The notes below the pieces were generated by a model. It was not told the DNA's origin and did not search any database. It worked only from the letters and a program-made list of their open reading frames with translations. From assembly GCA_003283685.1 (NCBI GenBank), contig QBWD01000018.1, positions 1 through 19,241 of the forward strand: a stretch of DNA of 19,241 bases, in the 5' to 3' direction. The DNA is from Prochlorococcus sp. AG-315-D17. GTDB taxonomy: Bacteria > Cyanobacteriota > Cyanobacteriia > PCC-6307 > Cyanobiaceae. Shown one piece after another: positions 8,123 to 18,228 of the stretch. A program made the position numbers and the translations under genes. The number at the start of each line of letters is the position of its first letter. The first letter of the stretch is position 1.

Positions 8123-9016
8123 CTAGGCAGCAGCCGGCGAAGCATCTGTCACGTCCAAAGAAGCAAGAGGAAGTTGAGCTACCATTCCAGGAGCAAGAAG
8201 CCTTTTTAAATGTATTGGTGAGAACAAGGATTCTTTTTGGCTAAGTTCAACCTTCCCTTGCGAACATAGAAATAAAAGTGCCCAAAAAACTCCAACCCGA
8301 TCCTTATCCAGATCTTCAGAAGCATCTGCTGCACTCCATTTTGTGACTAATATTTCAAAATCAATCCAATGCAAAGCCTCCTCCCACTTATTTATAAAGA
8401 TTGCAAGAGCAGCTGTTGTCTCAGGTAATTTTTCTCGATGTGCAAGAGATGAAACTTGATCAATAACTTCTCTATCACTAAACCTTTTTTGACGAGCCCT
8501 CCTACGATTTTGTAAATCATCATTTTTTAAAGATTCTGCAATTGTCTCAAGCTGTTCTATTAATTCTCCAAGAGTTACTGGTCTTCTAAATGGAGGAGGG
8601 GCTACTGGCCTTCTGAGCAGATGCCTCTCTGGTCTTAGAGGTAAATGAAAGCTTTCATCTAACCACCCTTGCTCTGAAAACGTTGAATCGAAATCATCCT
8701 CCATCTCAATATCTTTCGGAAACATCTCAGACTCAAGCACCTCTGCTTTTAGTCCAACCAAAACTGAAGCAGCTAAAAATGCTTCACTACTTTCGGCAAG
8801 TTCATTTTCATAACTTCCCCCTTTTTTACTTAATTGTTCTGAAATCTTTTGTGGAATTTCGATGCGTTGTTTAAGTTGGTCCAAAAAACCATCTACAACA
8901 GGTATTACATCCACATCCCATGGATCTATATCTCCTCTTTCAGCAGCATCTTGAAGGAGACGAATAGCAAATCTCGCTCCCGAATCAGCTGTCTCAGTTA
9001 AAGCATTAACTGACAA
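8123..9016 (-). CDS. scpA: Segregation and condensation protein A (ScpA)
   Basis: Kleisin subunit of the SMC-ScpAB condensin that organises and segregates the chromosome. The 297-residue protein contains the family core AERGDIDPWDVDVIPVVDGF at about residues 30-49, followed by AFLAASVLVGLKAEVLES-type helices, an acidic and proline/arginine-rich linker (about 120-150), and a C-terminal winged-helix-like segment with GVFWALLFLCSQGKVELSQK that would contact the SMC head. The start appears to be TTG, since the next internal Met codons lie well inside the conserved N-terminus. No scpB or smc is in the window. It is upstream of, and probably co-transcribed with, the nucleotidyltransferase gene. Confidence 0.85.
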   Translation of the reverse strand: MSVNALTETADSGARFAIRLLQDAAERGDIDPWDVDVIPVVDGFLDQLKQRIEIPQKISEQLSKKGGSYENELAESSEAFLAASVLVGLKAEVLESEMFPKDIEMEDDFDSTFSEQGWLDESFHLPLRPERHLLRRPVAPPPFRRPVTLGELIEQLETIAESLKNDDLQNRRRARQKRFSDREVIDQVSSLAHREKLPETTAALAIFINKWEEALHWIDFEILVTKWSAADASEDLDKDRVGVFWALLFLCSQGKVELSQKESLFSPIHLKRLLAPGMVAQLPLASLDVTDASPAAA

Positions 9017-9073
9017 AACAAATTACAAAACTAAATGCAAGTTAACTCTTTACTCATGTTCACGCCAGAGACA

Positions 9074-9095
9074 GATCAATAGATATCTATCAATC
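9074..9095. repeat. Imperfect 22-bp dyad between ndhD and scpA
   Basis: The exact 12-bp palindrome ATAGATATCTAT (9079-9090) is flanked by GAT on the left and ATC on the right, separated from it by CA on each side, giving a 22-bp near-symmetric element. It is in the 100-base gap after the ndhD stop and about 60 bases upstream of scpA. A role as an operator for scpA is possible. The AT-rich composition makes chance occurrence quite likely. Confidence 0.3.
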
Positions 9096-9116
9096 CATTA
9101 AAATAAATAATAATTC

Positions 9117-10772
9117 TCAATTTATTCGTGGGGCTTTTAGAGTACCAATTGGAATATGATTATTACTAATAATTGTTGCTTGCTCATTTCTCACTCTTTC
9201 AACAGCTAACAAATCTCTTTTGACTAAACCATCAATTGAAGAGATGTATGTATCAGTCATAATTCTTGGATAAAGTCCTATTCCTATAATTGGAACTAAT
9301 AAACAAGCAATGATATATATTTCTCGAGGCTCCGCATCAACTAAGTTTGATTTACTTGCTAGCTTTGCATTTTCTTTACCATAAAAAATCTCTCTAAGCA
9401 TAGATAGTAAGTAAATAGGAGTTAAAATAACTCCGATTGCGGCTAGAGATGCAATAACAATTCTAAATGGGAGAGTATAAACTTCATCCGTTACAAAACC
9501 AGCAAATACCATTAATTCAGAGACAAAACCACTCATACCTGGCAATGCAAGAGAAGCAAATGCACATGCAGTCCATAGCGCAAACATAATCCTCATATTC
9601 TTACCAATTCCACCCATCTCATCTAATTGAAGCGTATGAGTTCGATCGTAAGTAGCTCCTACGAGAAAGAATAAACTTGCTCCAATTAAACCGTGACTAA
9701 TCATTTGCAACATTGCTCCACTTGTGCCCAATGAACTAAAACTGCCAATTCCTATCAAAACAAAACCCATATGACTAATCGAGCTATAGGCAATTTTCCT
9801 TTTTAAGTTTCTTTGAGCAAATGAAGTTAAGGCTGCATAAATAATATTTACGACACCAAGAACTATTAACAATGGTGCAAATTGAGCATGCGCATCTGGA
9901 AGCAATTGAGCATTAAACCTCAAAAGTGCGTATCCACCCATTTTAAGCAAGATACCTGCCAAAAGCATGTGCACCGGAGCAGTCGCTTCTCCATGGGCAT
10001 CTGGCAACCATGTGTGAAGTGGAACAATAGGTAGCTTGACCCCAAAGGCTATTAATAAACCGGAATAACAAAGCAACTGGAATCCCCTCCCAAAATCCTG
10101 CTCTGCCAAATGGGTATATCCAAAGTCAGGTGCCCCTCCTGCGTGAAAGAAACCCATTGCTAGAGCTGCTAAAAGAATAAATATGGAACTACCTGCGGTA
10201 TAGATAATAAATTTAGTAGCAGCATATTGTCTTTTTTTTCCACCCCATATTGCAAGGAAAAGATAGACCGGAAATAATTCCAGTTCCCAAGCCAAAAAAA
10301 ACAGCATCATATCTTGAACAGCAAAAACAGCTATTTGACCACCATCCATTGCCAAAATCAAAAAGAAAAAAAGTTTAGGTTTATAACTAACTGGCCATGC
10401 AGCCAAAACAGCCAAAGAGGTTATAAAGCTTGTAAGCAATATCAAAGGCATTGATAACCCATCAGCACCCACAGACCAAGACAAGCCAAGGTCAGGGAGC
10501 CAACTAACCTTTTCATATAGTTGCAAGCCCTCATGTGAAGGTTCAAAACCTTGAAAGTAAGCACACACTGTGATCAAAAAGGTTATCAATGAAATTATCA
10601 AGGCGAACCATCTAACCTCTTTTCCAGAACCTTTATCAGGAATAAAAGGAACTATTAAAGAACCAGCAATTGGGAACAATATAGAAAGACTAAGCCAAGG
10701 GAAATTGGCTGCAATTGTGTTAGAGGTGAGCATGGTTCCAAGATTTAAAGTTGTATTAAGCACGAATTCCAA
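9117..10772 (-). CDS. ndhD: NAD(P)H-quinone oxidoreductase chain 4 (NdhD, NdhD1-type)
   Basis: Antiporter-like membrane subunit of NDH-1 (NuoM/ND4), one of the proton-pumping modules. It has 551 residues with about 14 hydrophobic helices. Conserved elements: [20 protein letters not shown], with the buried Glu of helix 5, the [13 protein letters not shown] loop, and [20 protein letters not shown] leading into [21 protein letters not shown] helices with the conserved Lys. The longest frame starts at TTG 10772; a GTG at residue 4 and an ATG at residue 14 (10733) are alternatives, and the N-terminal 20 residues are variable in the family, so the start is open. It lies 103 bases downstream of ndhF on the same strand. 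It looks like the NDH-1L form rather than a CO2-uptake NdhD3/D4, but that needs a tree. Confidence 0.95.
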   Translation of the reverse strand: MEFVLNTTLNLGTMLTSNTIAANFPWLSLSILFPIAGSLIVPFIPDKGSGKEVRWFALIISLITFLITVCAYFQGFEPSHEGLQLYEKVSWLPDLGLSWSVGADGLSMPLILLTSFITSLAVLAAWPVSYKPKLFFFLILAMDGGQIAVFAVQDMMLFFLAWELELFPVYLFLAIWGGKKRQYAATKFIIYTAGSSIFILLAALAMGFFHAGGAPDFGYTHLAEQDFGRGFQLLCYSGLLIAFGVKLPIVPLHTWLPDAHGEATAPVHMLLAGILLKMGGYALLRFNAQLLPDAHAQFAPLLIVLGVVNIIYAALTSFAQRNLKRKIAYSSISHMGFVLIGIGSFSSLGTSGAMLQMISHGLIGASLFFLVGATYDRTHTLQLDEMGGIGKNMRIMFALWTACAFASLALPGMSGFVSELMVFAGFVTDEVYTLPFRIVIASLAAIGVILTPIYLLSMLREIFYGKENAKLASKSNLVDAEPREIYIIACLLVPIIGIGLYPRIMTDTYISSIDGLVKRDLLAVERVRNEQATIISNNHIPIGTLKAPRIN

Positions 10773-10875
10773 AACTTCAGAAATTTATCAACACGTTCGA
10801 AGTGTAGAAATCTTGAGAGTTATGGCATCGTCTAAATAGGGGATAAAACACACAGCTAAAAGAAATTTGTTCTAA

Positions 10876-12882
10876 CTAACCTCCGATCACTCCAAAAAGT
10901 GCGACCAAAGCAATTACGCCTCCAAAAACAATCAATGCATAAAACTGAGCTCTACCAGTTTCAAGATATTTAAGGCCTTCTCCACTTCCAAGTGTCAATA
11001 ATCCAGTTAGGTTGACAACTCCATCGACGACCTTTGCATCAACTTCTAATACTTCTCTTGCTAGTTTTCTACTACCTTTTACAAAGATTTTTTCATTTAA
11101 ATCATCCAAATACCATTTATTTACAAGGAAAGAATTGATTTTGGGATATCTAGTTGATAAAATTTGACCAAGATCAAGCCTTTTTCGGTAATAAGTTAAA
11201 ACAGCTAAGAAAATTCCTACTGACGAAATTGATACTGAGGCAATTGCAAGTGGTAAAAATTCTCCCCAACTAAATTTCTCTGCAATTTCCATAGCTTCTT
11301 CAGGATCCAGTAAATTTGCAAAGATACTTCTCCAAGGAACCCCAAGAAAACCAATAAGCACCGATGGAATTGCTAAGACTGCCAAAGGTAATGTCATAGG
11401 CCATGAAGATTCATGTATTGATCCAATTTGATGATCTTCATGATCTTCATCTATTGATTTGCCAGCAATAGAAAGTAAAGAAAGCTGCATTTCTTTGTCA
11501 TCTCCTCTGAATTTGCCCTCAAAAGTTAGGAAATAGAGTCTAAACATATAAAAAGCTGTCATTCCTGCAGTCAAAAAACCAATAAACCAAAGAATTGGAA
11601 AACTATTAAAGGCTTGCCCAAGTATTTCATCTTTACTCCAAAAACCAGCTAGAGGTGGAATCCCACTAATCGCAATACAACCAACTAAAAAAGTCGTAGC
11701 CGTAATAGGCATTTTCTTTCTAAGCCCGCCCATCAAACGCATATCCTGAGCAAGGATAGGTTCATGTCCAACGACCTCTTCCATCGCATGTATAACTGAT
11801 CCTGATCCGAGAAATAACATCGCTTTAAAAAAGGCGTGTGTCACAAGATGGAACATTCCTGCCACTGGAGCACCACAACCCATTGCAAGCATCATGTAAC
11901 CAAGTTGAGAAACTGTGCTGTAAGCCAATCCCTTTTTTAAATCCATTTGTGTTAATGCAATTGATGCGCCTAAAAAACAAGTAATAGTTCCAACTATTGC
12001 AATAACTAATCCCACGAATGGGAATTGACTATATAAAGGATCCAGCCTTGCAACTAAAAAGACTCCAGCTGCAACCATTGTTGCCGCATGTATAAGAGCG
12101 GAGATAGGAGTAGGACCCTCCATAGCATCAGGCAACCAAACATGAAGAGGAAATTGCGCAGACTTTGCCATAGGTCCCATAAAGACAAGTAAACAAAGAG
12201 TCAAAGCAGCCCATATTGGAACATTGCCATTACTAACTGCTAGTGATAATCCTTCAGCTATCTCATGAAAATCAAAGCTTCCTGTTGCCCAAAAAAGACC
12301 GAGAATTCCAAGCAGCAATCCAAAGTCTCCTACACGATTAACGACAAAAGCCTTCTGAGCAGCGTGAGCAGCTCCATCTCTGTCATACCAAAAACCAACA
12401 AGTAAATATGAACACATCCCTACTAATTCCCAAAAGACATATATTTCAAGCAGATTTGGACTAACTATGAGTCCAAGCATTGAACTACTAAATAAAGCTA
12501 AATAAGTAAAAAAACGAACATAGCCAGGATCATGAGCCATATATCCATGGGAGTAAATCATTACCAAGAGAGCAATTGTCGTAACAAGTGCAAGCATTAC
12601 AGCAGCTAGTGGATCGATGACATACCCCATTGGCAATTCAAATGAACCCGCATTTGCCCATATAAATAAATGTTCGACTGGGGGCGAACCTGATAATTGC
12701 TCAGCCAATACGGCATAACTGATAACAGCAGAAGCCCCAACCGAGGTCAAAAGGATTATCGCAACGGGTTTTCTTGATCGATTGAAAACATCATTAAAAC
12801 TGATCAATCCCAAACCAATCAAAACTGCTCCGCAAAGAGGCAGGAGTGGAATTAACCACGCAATTTCAGCAGCCGAATTCAT
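10876..12882 (-). CDS. ndhF: NAD(P)H-quinone oxidoreductase chain 5 (NdhF, NdhF1-type)
   Basis: Distal antiporter-like subunit of NDH-1 (NuoL/ND5), 668 residues. It shows the N-terminal ND5 region with MGYVIDPLAAVMLALVTTIA and IYSHGYMAHDPGYVRFFTYL, then YVFWELVGMCSYLLVGFWYD with the key Glu, and SAQFPLHVWLPDAMEGPTPI followed by the conserved Lys/His helices. The C-terminal 150 residues (from about 510) contain the transverse-helix region: a WSKDEIL loop upstream, a charged EDHEDHQ stretch near 475-485, and a final hydrophobic anchor. ATG at 12882. Gene order ndhF-ndhD on the minus strand matches one NDH-1L membrane-arm unit. It follows the NnrU-like gene by 25 bases, so the two may be co-transcribed. 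Confidence 0.96.
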   Translation of the reverse strand: MNSAAEIAWLIPLLPLCGAVLIGLGLISFNDVFNRSRKPVAIILLTSVGASAVISYAVLAEQLSGSPPVEHLFIWANAGSFELPMGYVIDPLAAVMLALVTTIALLVMIYSHGYMAHDPGYVRFFTYLALFSSSMLGLIVSPNLLEIYVFWELVGMCSYLLVGFWYDRDGAAHAAQKAFVVNRVGDFGLLLGILGLFWATGSFDFHEIAEGLSLAVSNGNVPIWAALTLCLLVFMGPMAKSAQFPLHVWLPDAMEGPTPISALIHAATMVAAGVFLVARLDPLYSQFPFVGLVIAIVGTITCFLGASIALTQMDLKKGLAYSTVSQLGYMMLAMGCGAPVAGMFHLVTHAFFKAMLFLGSGSVIHAMEEVVGHEPILAQDMRLMGGLRKKMPITATTFLVGCIAISGIPPLAGFWSKDEILGQAFNSFPILWFIGFLTAGMTAFYMFRLYFLTFEGKFRGDDKEMQLSLLSIAGKSIDEDHEDHQIGSIHESSWPMTLPLAVLAIPSVLIGFLGVPWRSIFANLLDPEEAMEIAEKFSWGEFLPLAIASVSISSVGIFLAVLTYYRKRLDLGQILSTRYPKINSFLVNKWYLDDLNEKIFVKGSRKLAREVLEVDAKVVDGVVNLTGLLTLGSGEGLKYLETGRAQFYALIVFGGVIALVALFGVIGG

Positions 12883-12907
12883 CCAGCTAAAACATATTTA
12901 TAAAAGC

Positions 12908-13654
12908 TTAGGCGCTTCTTCCAATCAATTCTGTTAAATCAAAAGAGATAAATGCCTCAGCTCCTGCAGAAATAAATTTATGAGACCACCAGAAAAAAAG
13001 CACCGCAATGAGAATCCCCATTTGAGAAGGTCTTAAAAATTCTTTTAAGTGCAATTTTTGTCGTCCATCCAACACAGCAAGAAATGGTAAAACAGATGTT
13101 TTTCTTTTGACCTCTTCAAATTCCTCTCCAAATTTATTCTTAAGTCTTCTATCTCCATGCCAAATTGCAAATAAATGATGTGCAATCAATCCTAAACAAG
13201 TAATCAATGTAAAACTTGTGCCTATCCAAAGCAAATGTGCAAAACACCAGATAATTTGTCCAATAGCCTGAGGATGGCGAGTTATTCTAATTATCCCTGA
13301 GGCATAAAGTCTTACTTTCGGTTTAAGAACAGCAGGGATCTCTAAAAGGTTATAAGTAGCTGGATATAAAAACAAAAAACTGATAGCACTTAGCATCCAT
13401 ACGATCGGGATGAGTTCCGAAGAACCCTGAAAATTCCAAAATCGAATTCCATCGTAACGATGAGAAATAAAATAACCGACTAAAATGACAGCCGATGGAA
13501 TACTGGCAAATGCAAAAATCAATCTCCACGCTCTGGCCCCAATATAGCTCTCCGCCTTAACCCTTAAAGCAGCACCACCACTATGAATCAACGCAAAACC
13601 TACCAAAAGCAAGATCATCACAAAACTTGAATGGTGAGTATTTGAAAAGAGCAT
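12908..13654 (-). CDS. NnrU-family membrane protein; candidate 15-cis-zeta-carotene isomerase (Z-ISO)
   Basis: A 248-residue polytopic membrane protein with about six hydrophobic stretches. Visible NnrU-family landmarks are GFALIHSGGAALR near residues 19-31 (a histidine early in the protein) and GIIRITRHPQAIGQIIWCFA at about 119-138, followed by a histidine-rich HHLFAIWHGDRRLKNKFGEE segment. Plant Z-ISO belongs to this family and is a heme-dependent isomerase using histidine ligands; I recall a cyanobacterial homologue with the same role. Location about 2 kb from pds and crtB fits a carotenoid function. The name NnrU comes from a denitrification context that is irrelevant here. ATG at 13654 (ATG at residue 13 is an alternative). 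Divergent from rbcR, 25 bases upstream of ndhF. Confidence 0.75.
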   Translation of the reverse strand: MLFSNTHHSSFVMILLLVGFALIHSGGAALRVKAESYIGARAWRLIFAFASIPSAVILVGYFISHRYDGIRFWNFQGSSELIPIVWMLSAISFLFLYPATYNLLEIPAVLKPKVRLYASGIIRITRHPQAIGQIIWCFAHLLWIGTSFTLITCLGLIAHHLFAIWHGDRRLKNKFGEEFEEVKRKTSVLPFLAVLDGRQKLHLKEFLRPSQMGILIAVLFFWWSHKFISAGAEAFISFDLTELIGRSA

Positions 13655-13686
13655 TAGATTGGTAAAGTCTTCTTAGAAAATTATTA

Positions 13687-13701
13687 GATACTTACGGTAT
13701 C
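13687..13701. promoter_or_regulatory. Dyad in the nnrU-rbcR divergent promoter region
   Basis: GATAC-TTACG-GTATC, exact 5-base arms around a 5-base centre, in the 109-base gap between two divergent genes. LysR-family regulators often bind interrupted dyads beside their own gene and a divergent target, so this is a candidate RbcR site. It does not fit a strict T-N11-A box, and two ATTAG half-sites (13653-13657 and 13683-13687) and a CTAAT (13737-13741) are also nearby. Confidence 0.3.
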
Positions 13702-13763
13702 AACAGATAGAGGTAATTCTTTCCTAAATTTGATGTCTAATGCTGACATGAAGGCAAGCTAAA

Positions 13764-14723
13764 ATGGCTGAAATCCCATTTACTCTTGACCAACTGCGGA
13801 TCCTCAAAGCAATTGTTGATGAGGGAAGCTTTAAAAAAGCTGCAGACAGTCTGTTTGTAACACAACCTGCGGTGAGTCTTCAAGTGCAAAATCTTGAAAA
13901 ACAATTAGAAATTGCCATTTTTGATAGAGGAGGAAGAAAAGCTCAATTAACAGAAGCTGGAAAACTTCTCTTAAATTATTGTGAAAAAATTTTAGGCCAA
14001 TGCCAAGAGACCTGCAAAGAAATAGAGGACCTAAATAATCTGAAAGGAGGGTCTCTCATCGTTGGTGCAAGTCAAACAACAGGGACATATTTAATGCCAA
14101 GGATGATTGGGCTTTTCCGACAAAAGTATCCAGATGTTGCAGTTCAGCTTCAAGTTCACAGCACTCGAAGAACAGGATGGAACGTTGCAAATGGGAATAT
14201 TGATTTAGCAATTATTGGAGGTCAACTTCCACTTGAATTAAACGAATTACTTCAAGTAATTCCTTTTGCAAATGATGAATTAGCTCTAGTACTACCAGTC
14301 AAACATCCATTGACCAAACTAAAAGAGTTAACTAAAGAAGATTTATACCAATTAGGGTTTGTCACTTTAGATACTCAGTCAACGACCAGAAAAGTTTTAG
14401 ACAAACTTCTATCGAATTCAGGACTAGAAGTTTCAAGACTTAGAATAGAAATGGAATTAAATTCTCTTGAAGCTATTAAAAATGCCGTGCAATCAGGTTT
14501 AGGAGCTGCTTTCCTTCCAGTAGTATCCATTGAAAGAGAACTTGTAGCCGGAACAATTCATAAACCACTGGTTGTAGATTTAGAAGTCAAAAGAGAACTA
14601 AAAGTTATTACGAATCCAAGTAGATACACTTCAAGAGCTTCAAAAGCATTTAGGGATGACATTTTACCTTTATTTGCAAGTTCCTTATCACATTTGAAAA
14701 ATATAAAAGTTAAAACTGAATAG
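13764..14723 (+). CDS. rbcR: LysR-family transcriptional regulator, RbcR-like
   Basis: A 319-residue LysR-type regulator. The N-terminal winged helix (about 6-65) reads [20 protein letters not shown], then [20 protein letters not shown], with the recognition helix; a linker helix follows at about 65-90, and an effector domain of two Rossmann-like lobes from about residue 95, opening [20 protein letters not shown]. This matches the RbcR/Ycf30 group that controls carbon-fixation genes in cyanobacteria and red-lineage plastids, where 2-phosphoglycolate, RuBP or NADPH levels are the usual signals; the effector here is inferred. ATG at 13764. A 4-codon frame (ATG at 13748, TAA at 13760-13762) precedes it. 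Its last 14 bases overlap the convergent DUF3172 gene. Confidence 0.88.
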   Translation: MAEIPFTLDQLRILKAIVDEGSFKKAADSLFVTQPAVSLQVQNLEKQLEIAIFDRGGRKAQLTEAGKLLLNYCEKILGQCQETCKEIEDLNNLKGGSLIVGASQTTGTYLMPRMIGLFRQKYPDVAVQLQVHSTRRTGWNVANGNIDLAIIGGQLPLELNELLQVIPFANDELALVLPVKHPLTKLKELTKEDLYQLGFVTLDTQSTTRKVLDKLLSNSGLEVSRLRIEMELNSLEAIKNAVQSGLGAAFLPVVSIERELVAGTIHKPLVVDLEVKRELKVITNPSRYTSRASKAFRDDILPLFASSLSHLKNIKVKTE

Positions 14724-15369
14724 CTTCCTGGCTAATTCCGGTTGCATCTTCTTCAGCACCTTTAATTATGAATTTATTTTCATTCACATCTGCCTGATAG
14801 ACACATCTAACACTAGGGCTATCACGAATAGAGCCGATGTAAGCAAACGTATTCATACGCTGCTTACATTCTCTAACATCTTCATTTGTTATAGCTCCTT
14901 GTTTTTGCAAAACAGTCCAGTTCTCCCTCCTAATAACACAGCCTGGCTGCAGAGCTGGCTGTGTTACAAAGCTAGTTGAAGGATTCAAAGTGGTATACAT
15001 TTCAACATCAATTACAAAAGCACTGGCCCCCCATTGTCTACAAAATTCTGGATCTGGAACTGCCATATCTAACTGTTGCTGACTTGCAATATTCCCCTTG
15101 CCTCCTTGAGTTGTACTTGTAATAGCGCTTCCAATGCCAACACCAAGGACCAAGACACCTGCCAATACAGCAATTGATTGAGAATTGACTTTTATCCCTG
15201 CGCCTCCACCAGGAGGGCCTGGAGGCTTAAATCGATTTTCTCTAGGCGCATAATCATCTTTGAAATCAGAATCTCTTCTAGAAGAATCAAATCTATTACC
15301 TTCTTTCCTTCTAGCAAGGTTAGATCTACGACGAGAAGATGGACGTCGATTAGAAGGACCCTGATTCAT
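14710..15369 (-). CDS. DUF3172-type membrane protein of unknown function
   Basis: I recognise this as the cyanobacterial DUF3172 type; no biochemical function is known to me. Of 219 residues, the first 50 are very rich in Arg and Ser ([14 protein letters not shown]), followed by a [10 protein letters not shown] hinge and one transmembrane helix at about 65-84 ([20 protein letters not shown]). The remaining 135 residues form a soluble domain with four cysteines (about 110, 144, 168, 189), which could pair in disulfides. The positive-inside rule puts the basic tail in the cytoplasm and the cysteine domain in the thylakoid lumen or periplasm. The ATG overlaps the ndhM stop by 4 bases (ATGA), so translation is probably coupled to ndhM, hinting at a role near NDH-1. 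Confidence 0.8.
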   Translation of the reverse strand: MNQGPSNRRPSSRRRSNLARRKEGNRFDSSRRDSDFKDDYAPRENRFKPPGPPGGGAGIKVNSQSIAVLAGVLVLGVGIGSAITSTTQGGKGNIASQQQLDMAVPDPEFCRQWGASAFVIDVEMYTTLNPSTSFVTQPALQPGCVIRRENWTVLQKQGAITNEDVRECKQRMNTFAYIGSIRDSPSVRCVYQADVNENKFIIKGAEEDATGISQEAIQF

Positions 15370-15713
15370 AATAATTCTGGAGTTCGTGGCAATCCCATGG
15401 AATAATTCATTACTCGACTATCAGGGTTATAAATAAGATCACCCTTTTGAAGAAGCTTTCGAATGAAGTCTTCAAGAGTAGATCCGATTTTTCGTAAAGT
15501 GTAATCACTTAATTCTTTATTAACCTGACTATCAACTAGCTCTTTAAATAACTCTTGAACATTTTTAATAGATTGATCACTCCATATAAATTCATTATCA
15601 GGATCAAGATCCAACGTTAAATGCCCCGAATCAAATACCAAATCATTATTTTCCAGAACAGCAGTGAATATTCGAACATGACGCGTAGTGCACTTGAGAA
15701 TGGTATCGCTCAT
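15366..15713 (-). CDS. ndhM: NAD(P)H-quinone oxidoreductase subunit M (NdhM)
   Basis: A 115-residue hydrophilic subunit specific to the NDH-1 of oxygenic phototrophs, located in the peripheral arm near the ferredoxin-binding region. The sequence matches the family throughout: [20 protein letters not shown] at about 9-28, [15 protein letters not shown] at about 32-46, and a C-terminal [20 protein letters not shown] segment. No membrane helix. It is transcribed away from pds, with about 100 bases of divergent spacer, and its stop overlaps the start of the DUF3172 gene. Confidence 0.94.
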   Translation of the reverse strand: MSDTILKCTTRHVRIFTAVLENNDLVFDSGHLTLDLDPDNEFIWSDQSIKNVQELFKELVDSQVNKELSDYTLRKIGSTLEDFIRKLLQKGDLIYNPDSRVMNYSMGLPRTPELL

Positions 15714-15786
15714 GAATTAAAACCAACAATCCGAAATTTATACTGCAAATTTAACGTTTCTAGTCCTTGTTGGGTGTCTCTACTAA

Positions 15787-17211
<1,425 letters not shown>

Positions 17212-17284
17212 TGTATGAACGACACTTTTTAGTACTGCAAAAGTTCAAGCAATTGCGGGCTATAAAACTTTCTAACTTTTAATT

Positions 17285-18223
17285 GTGTCTCAGCCTTCTG
17301 TGAATTTAGAAGATGCCTACGAGGCTTGCAGAAAAGAAACTGCCTTATGGGCCAAGACTTTCTATCTTGGAACAATGTTGTTGCCTCCTGCAAAACGTAA
17401 AGCCATTTGGGCTATTTATGTTTGGTGCCGGCGAACAGATGAACTAATGGACAGCAGTGAAGCCCAACAAAAATCTAAAAATGAATTATCTGATCGCTTA
17501 AACCTATGGGAGAAAAAAACAAAAAAAGTGTTTTCCGGTAATGCTCAAGATGATCTTGATGCAGTGCTAGTAGACACACTTAACAAATACCCTCAATCAA
17601 TACAACCTTATTTGGATATGATTGAAGGCCAAAGAATGGATTTAGATAAAACGAGATACTCAACATTCAAGGAATTGGAACTTTACTGCTATCGAGTAGC
17701 TGGAACAGTTGGTCTAATGACTCAAGGAGTAATTGGTATTGACAAGGCATATACATTTAATCCTCAGAAATTATCTCCAGATACTTCGAAAGCTGCAATT
17801 TCTTTAGGAATAGCAAATCAATTAACAAATATCCTTAGAGATGTAGGGGAAGATCGTGGCAGAGGTCGAATATATATTCCTCAAGAAGATTTAAAGAGTT
17901 TTGGATATACCGAGGAAGATCTCATGGCAGGAAAAATAAACGAAAACTGGAAAGCATTAATGTCATTTCAATTAACTAGAGCCAGAGAATGGTTCCAGAA
18001 GTCAGAAGAAGGGATTAAGTGGCTTTCAATAGACGCTAGATGGCCCATATGGACTTCTTTAAGACTGTATAGAGGAATACTTAACTCCATTGAAAAACTT
18101 GACTACGATGTTTTCAATAATCGTGCTTATGTCAAAAGTTGGGTAAAAGCAATTAATCTTCCTGTTTCTTACTTATTAACTATTAACGATGAAAAATATA
18201 AGATAGGAGAATTATTTAATTGA
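17285..18223 (+). CDS. crtB: Phytoene synthase (CrtB)
   Basis: Joins two geranylgeranyl diphosphates to 15-cis-phytoene, the committed step of carotenoid synthesis. Both Mg-diphosphate aspartate motifs are intact in this 312-residue protein: DELMD at 52-56 (within CRRTDELMD) and DVGED at 186-190 (within NILRDVGEDRGRGRIYIP). YRVAGTVGLM at about 136-145 is another family signature. The start is GTG at 17285; no upstream ATG is in frame with conserved sequence. A TATAAA at about 17262 in the 73-base gap after pds could be a -10 element for separate transcription, but co-transcription with pds is the default. It ends 5 bases before the convergent RRM gene. Confidence 0.95.
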   Translation: MSQPSVNLEDAYEACRKETALWAKTFYLGTMLLPPAKRKAIWAIYVWCRRTDELMDSSEAQQKSKNELSDRLNLWEKKTKKVFSGNAQDDLDAVLVDTLNKYPQSIQPYLDMIEGQRMDLDKTRYSTFKELELYCYRVAGTVGLMTQGVIGIDKAYTFNPQKLSPDTSKAAISLGIANQLTNILRDVGEDRGRGRIYIPQEDLKSFGYTEEDLMAGKINENWKALMSFQLTRAREWFQKSEEGIKWLSIDARWPIWTSLRLYRGILNSIEKLDYDVFNNRAYVKSWVKAINLPVSYLLTINDEKYKIGELFN

Positions 18224-18228
18224 AGATT

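Noticed and set aside
10570..10839. 89-codon plus-strand frame opposite the 5' end of ndhD
   Set aside because: It is antisense to the conserved NdhD N-terminal region and its translation shows no family features; a shadow frame.
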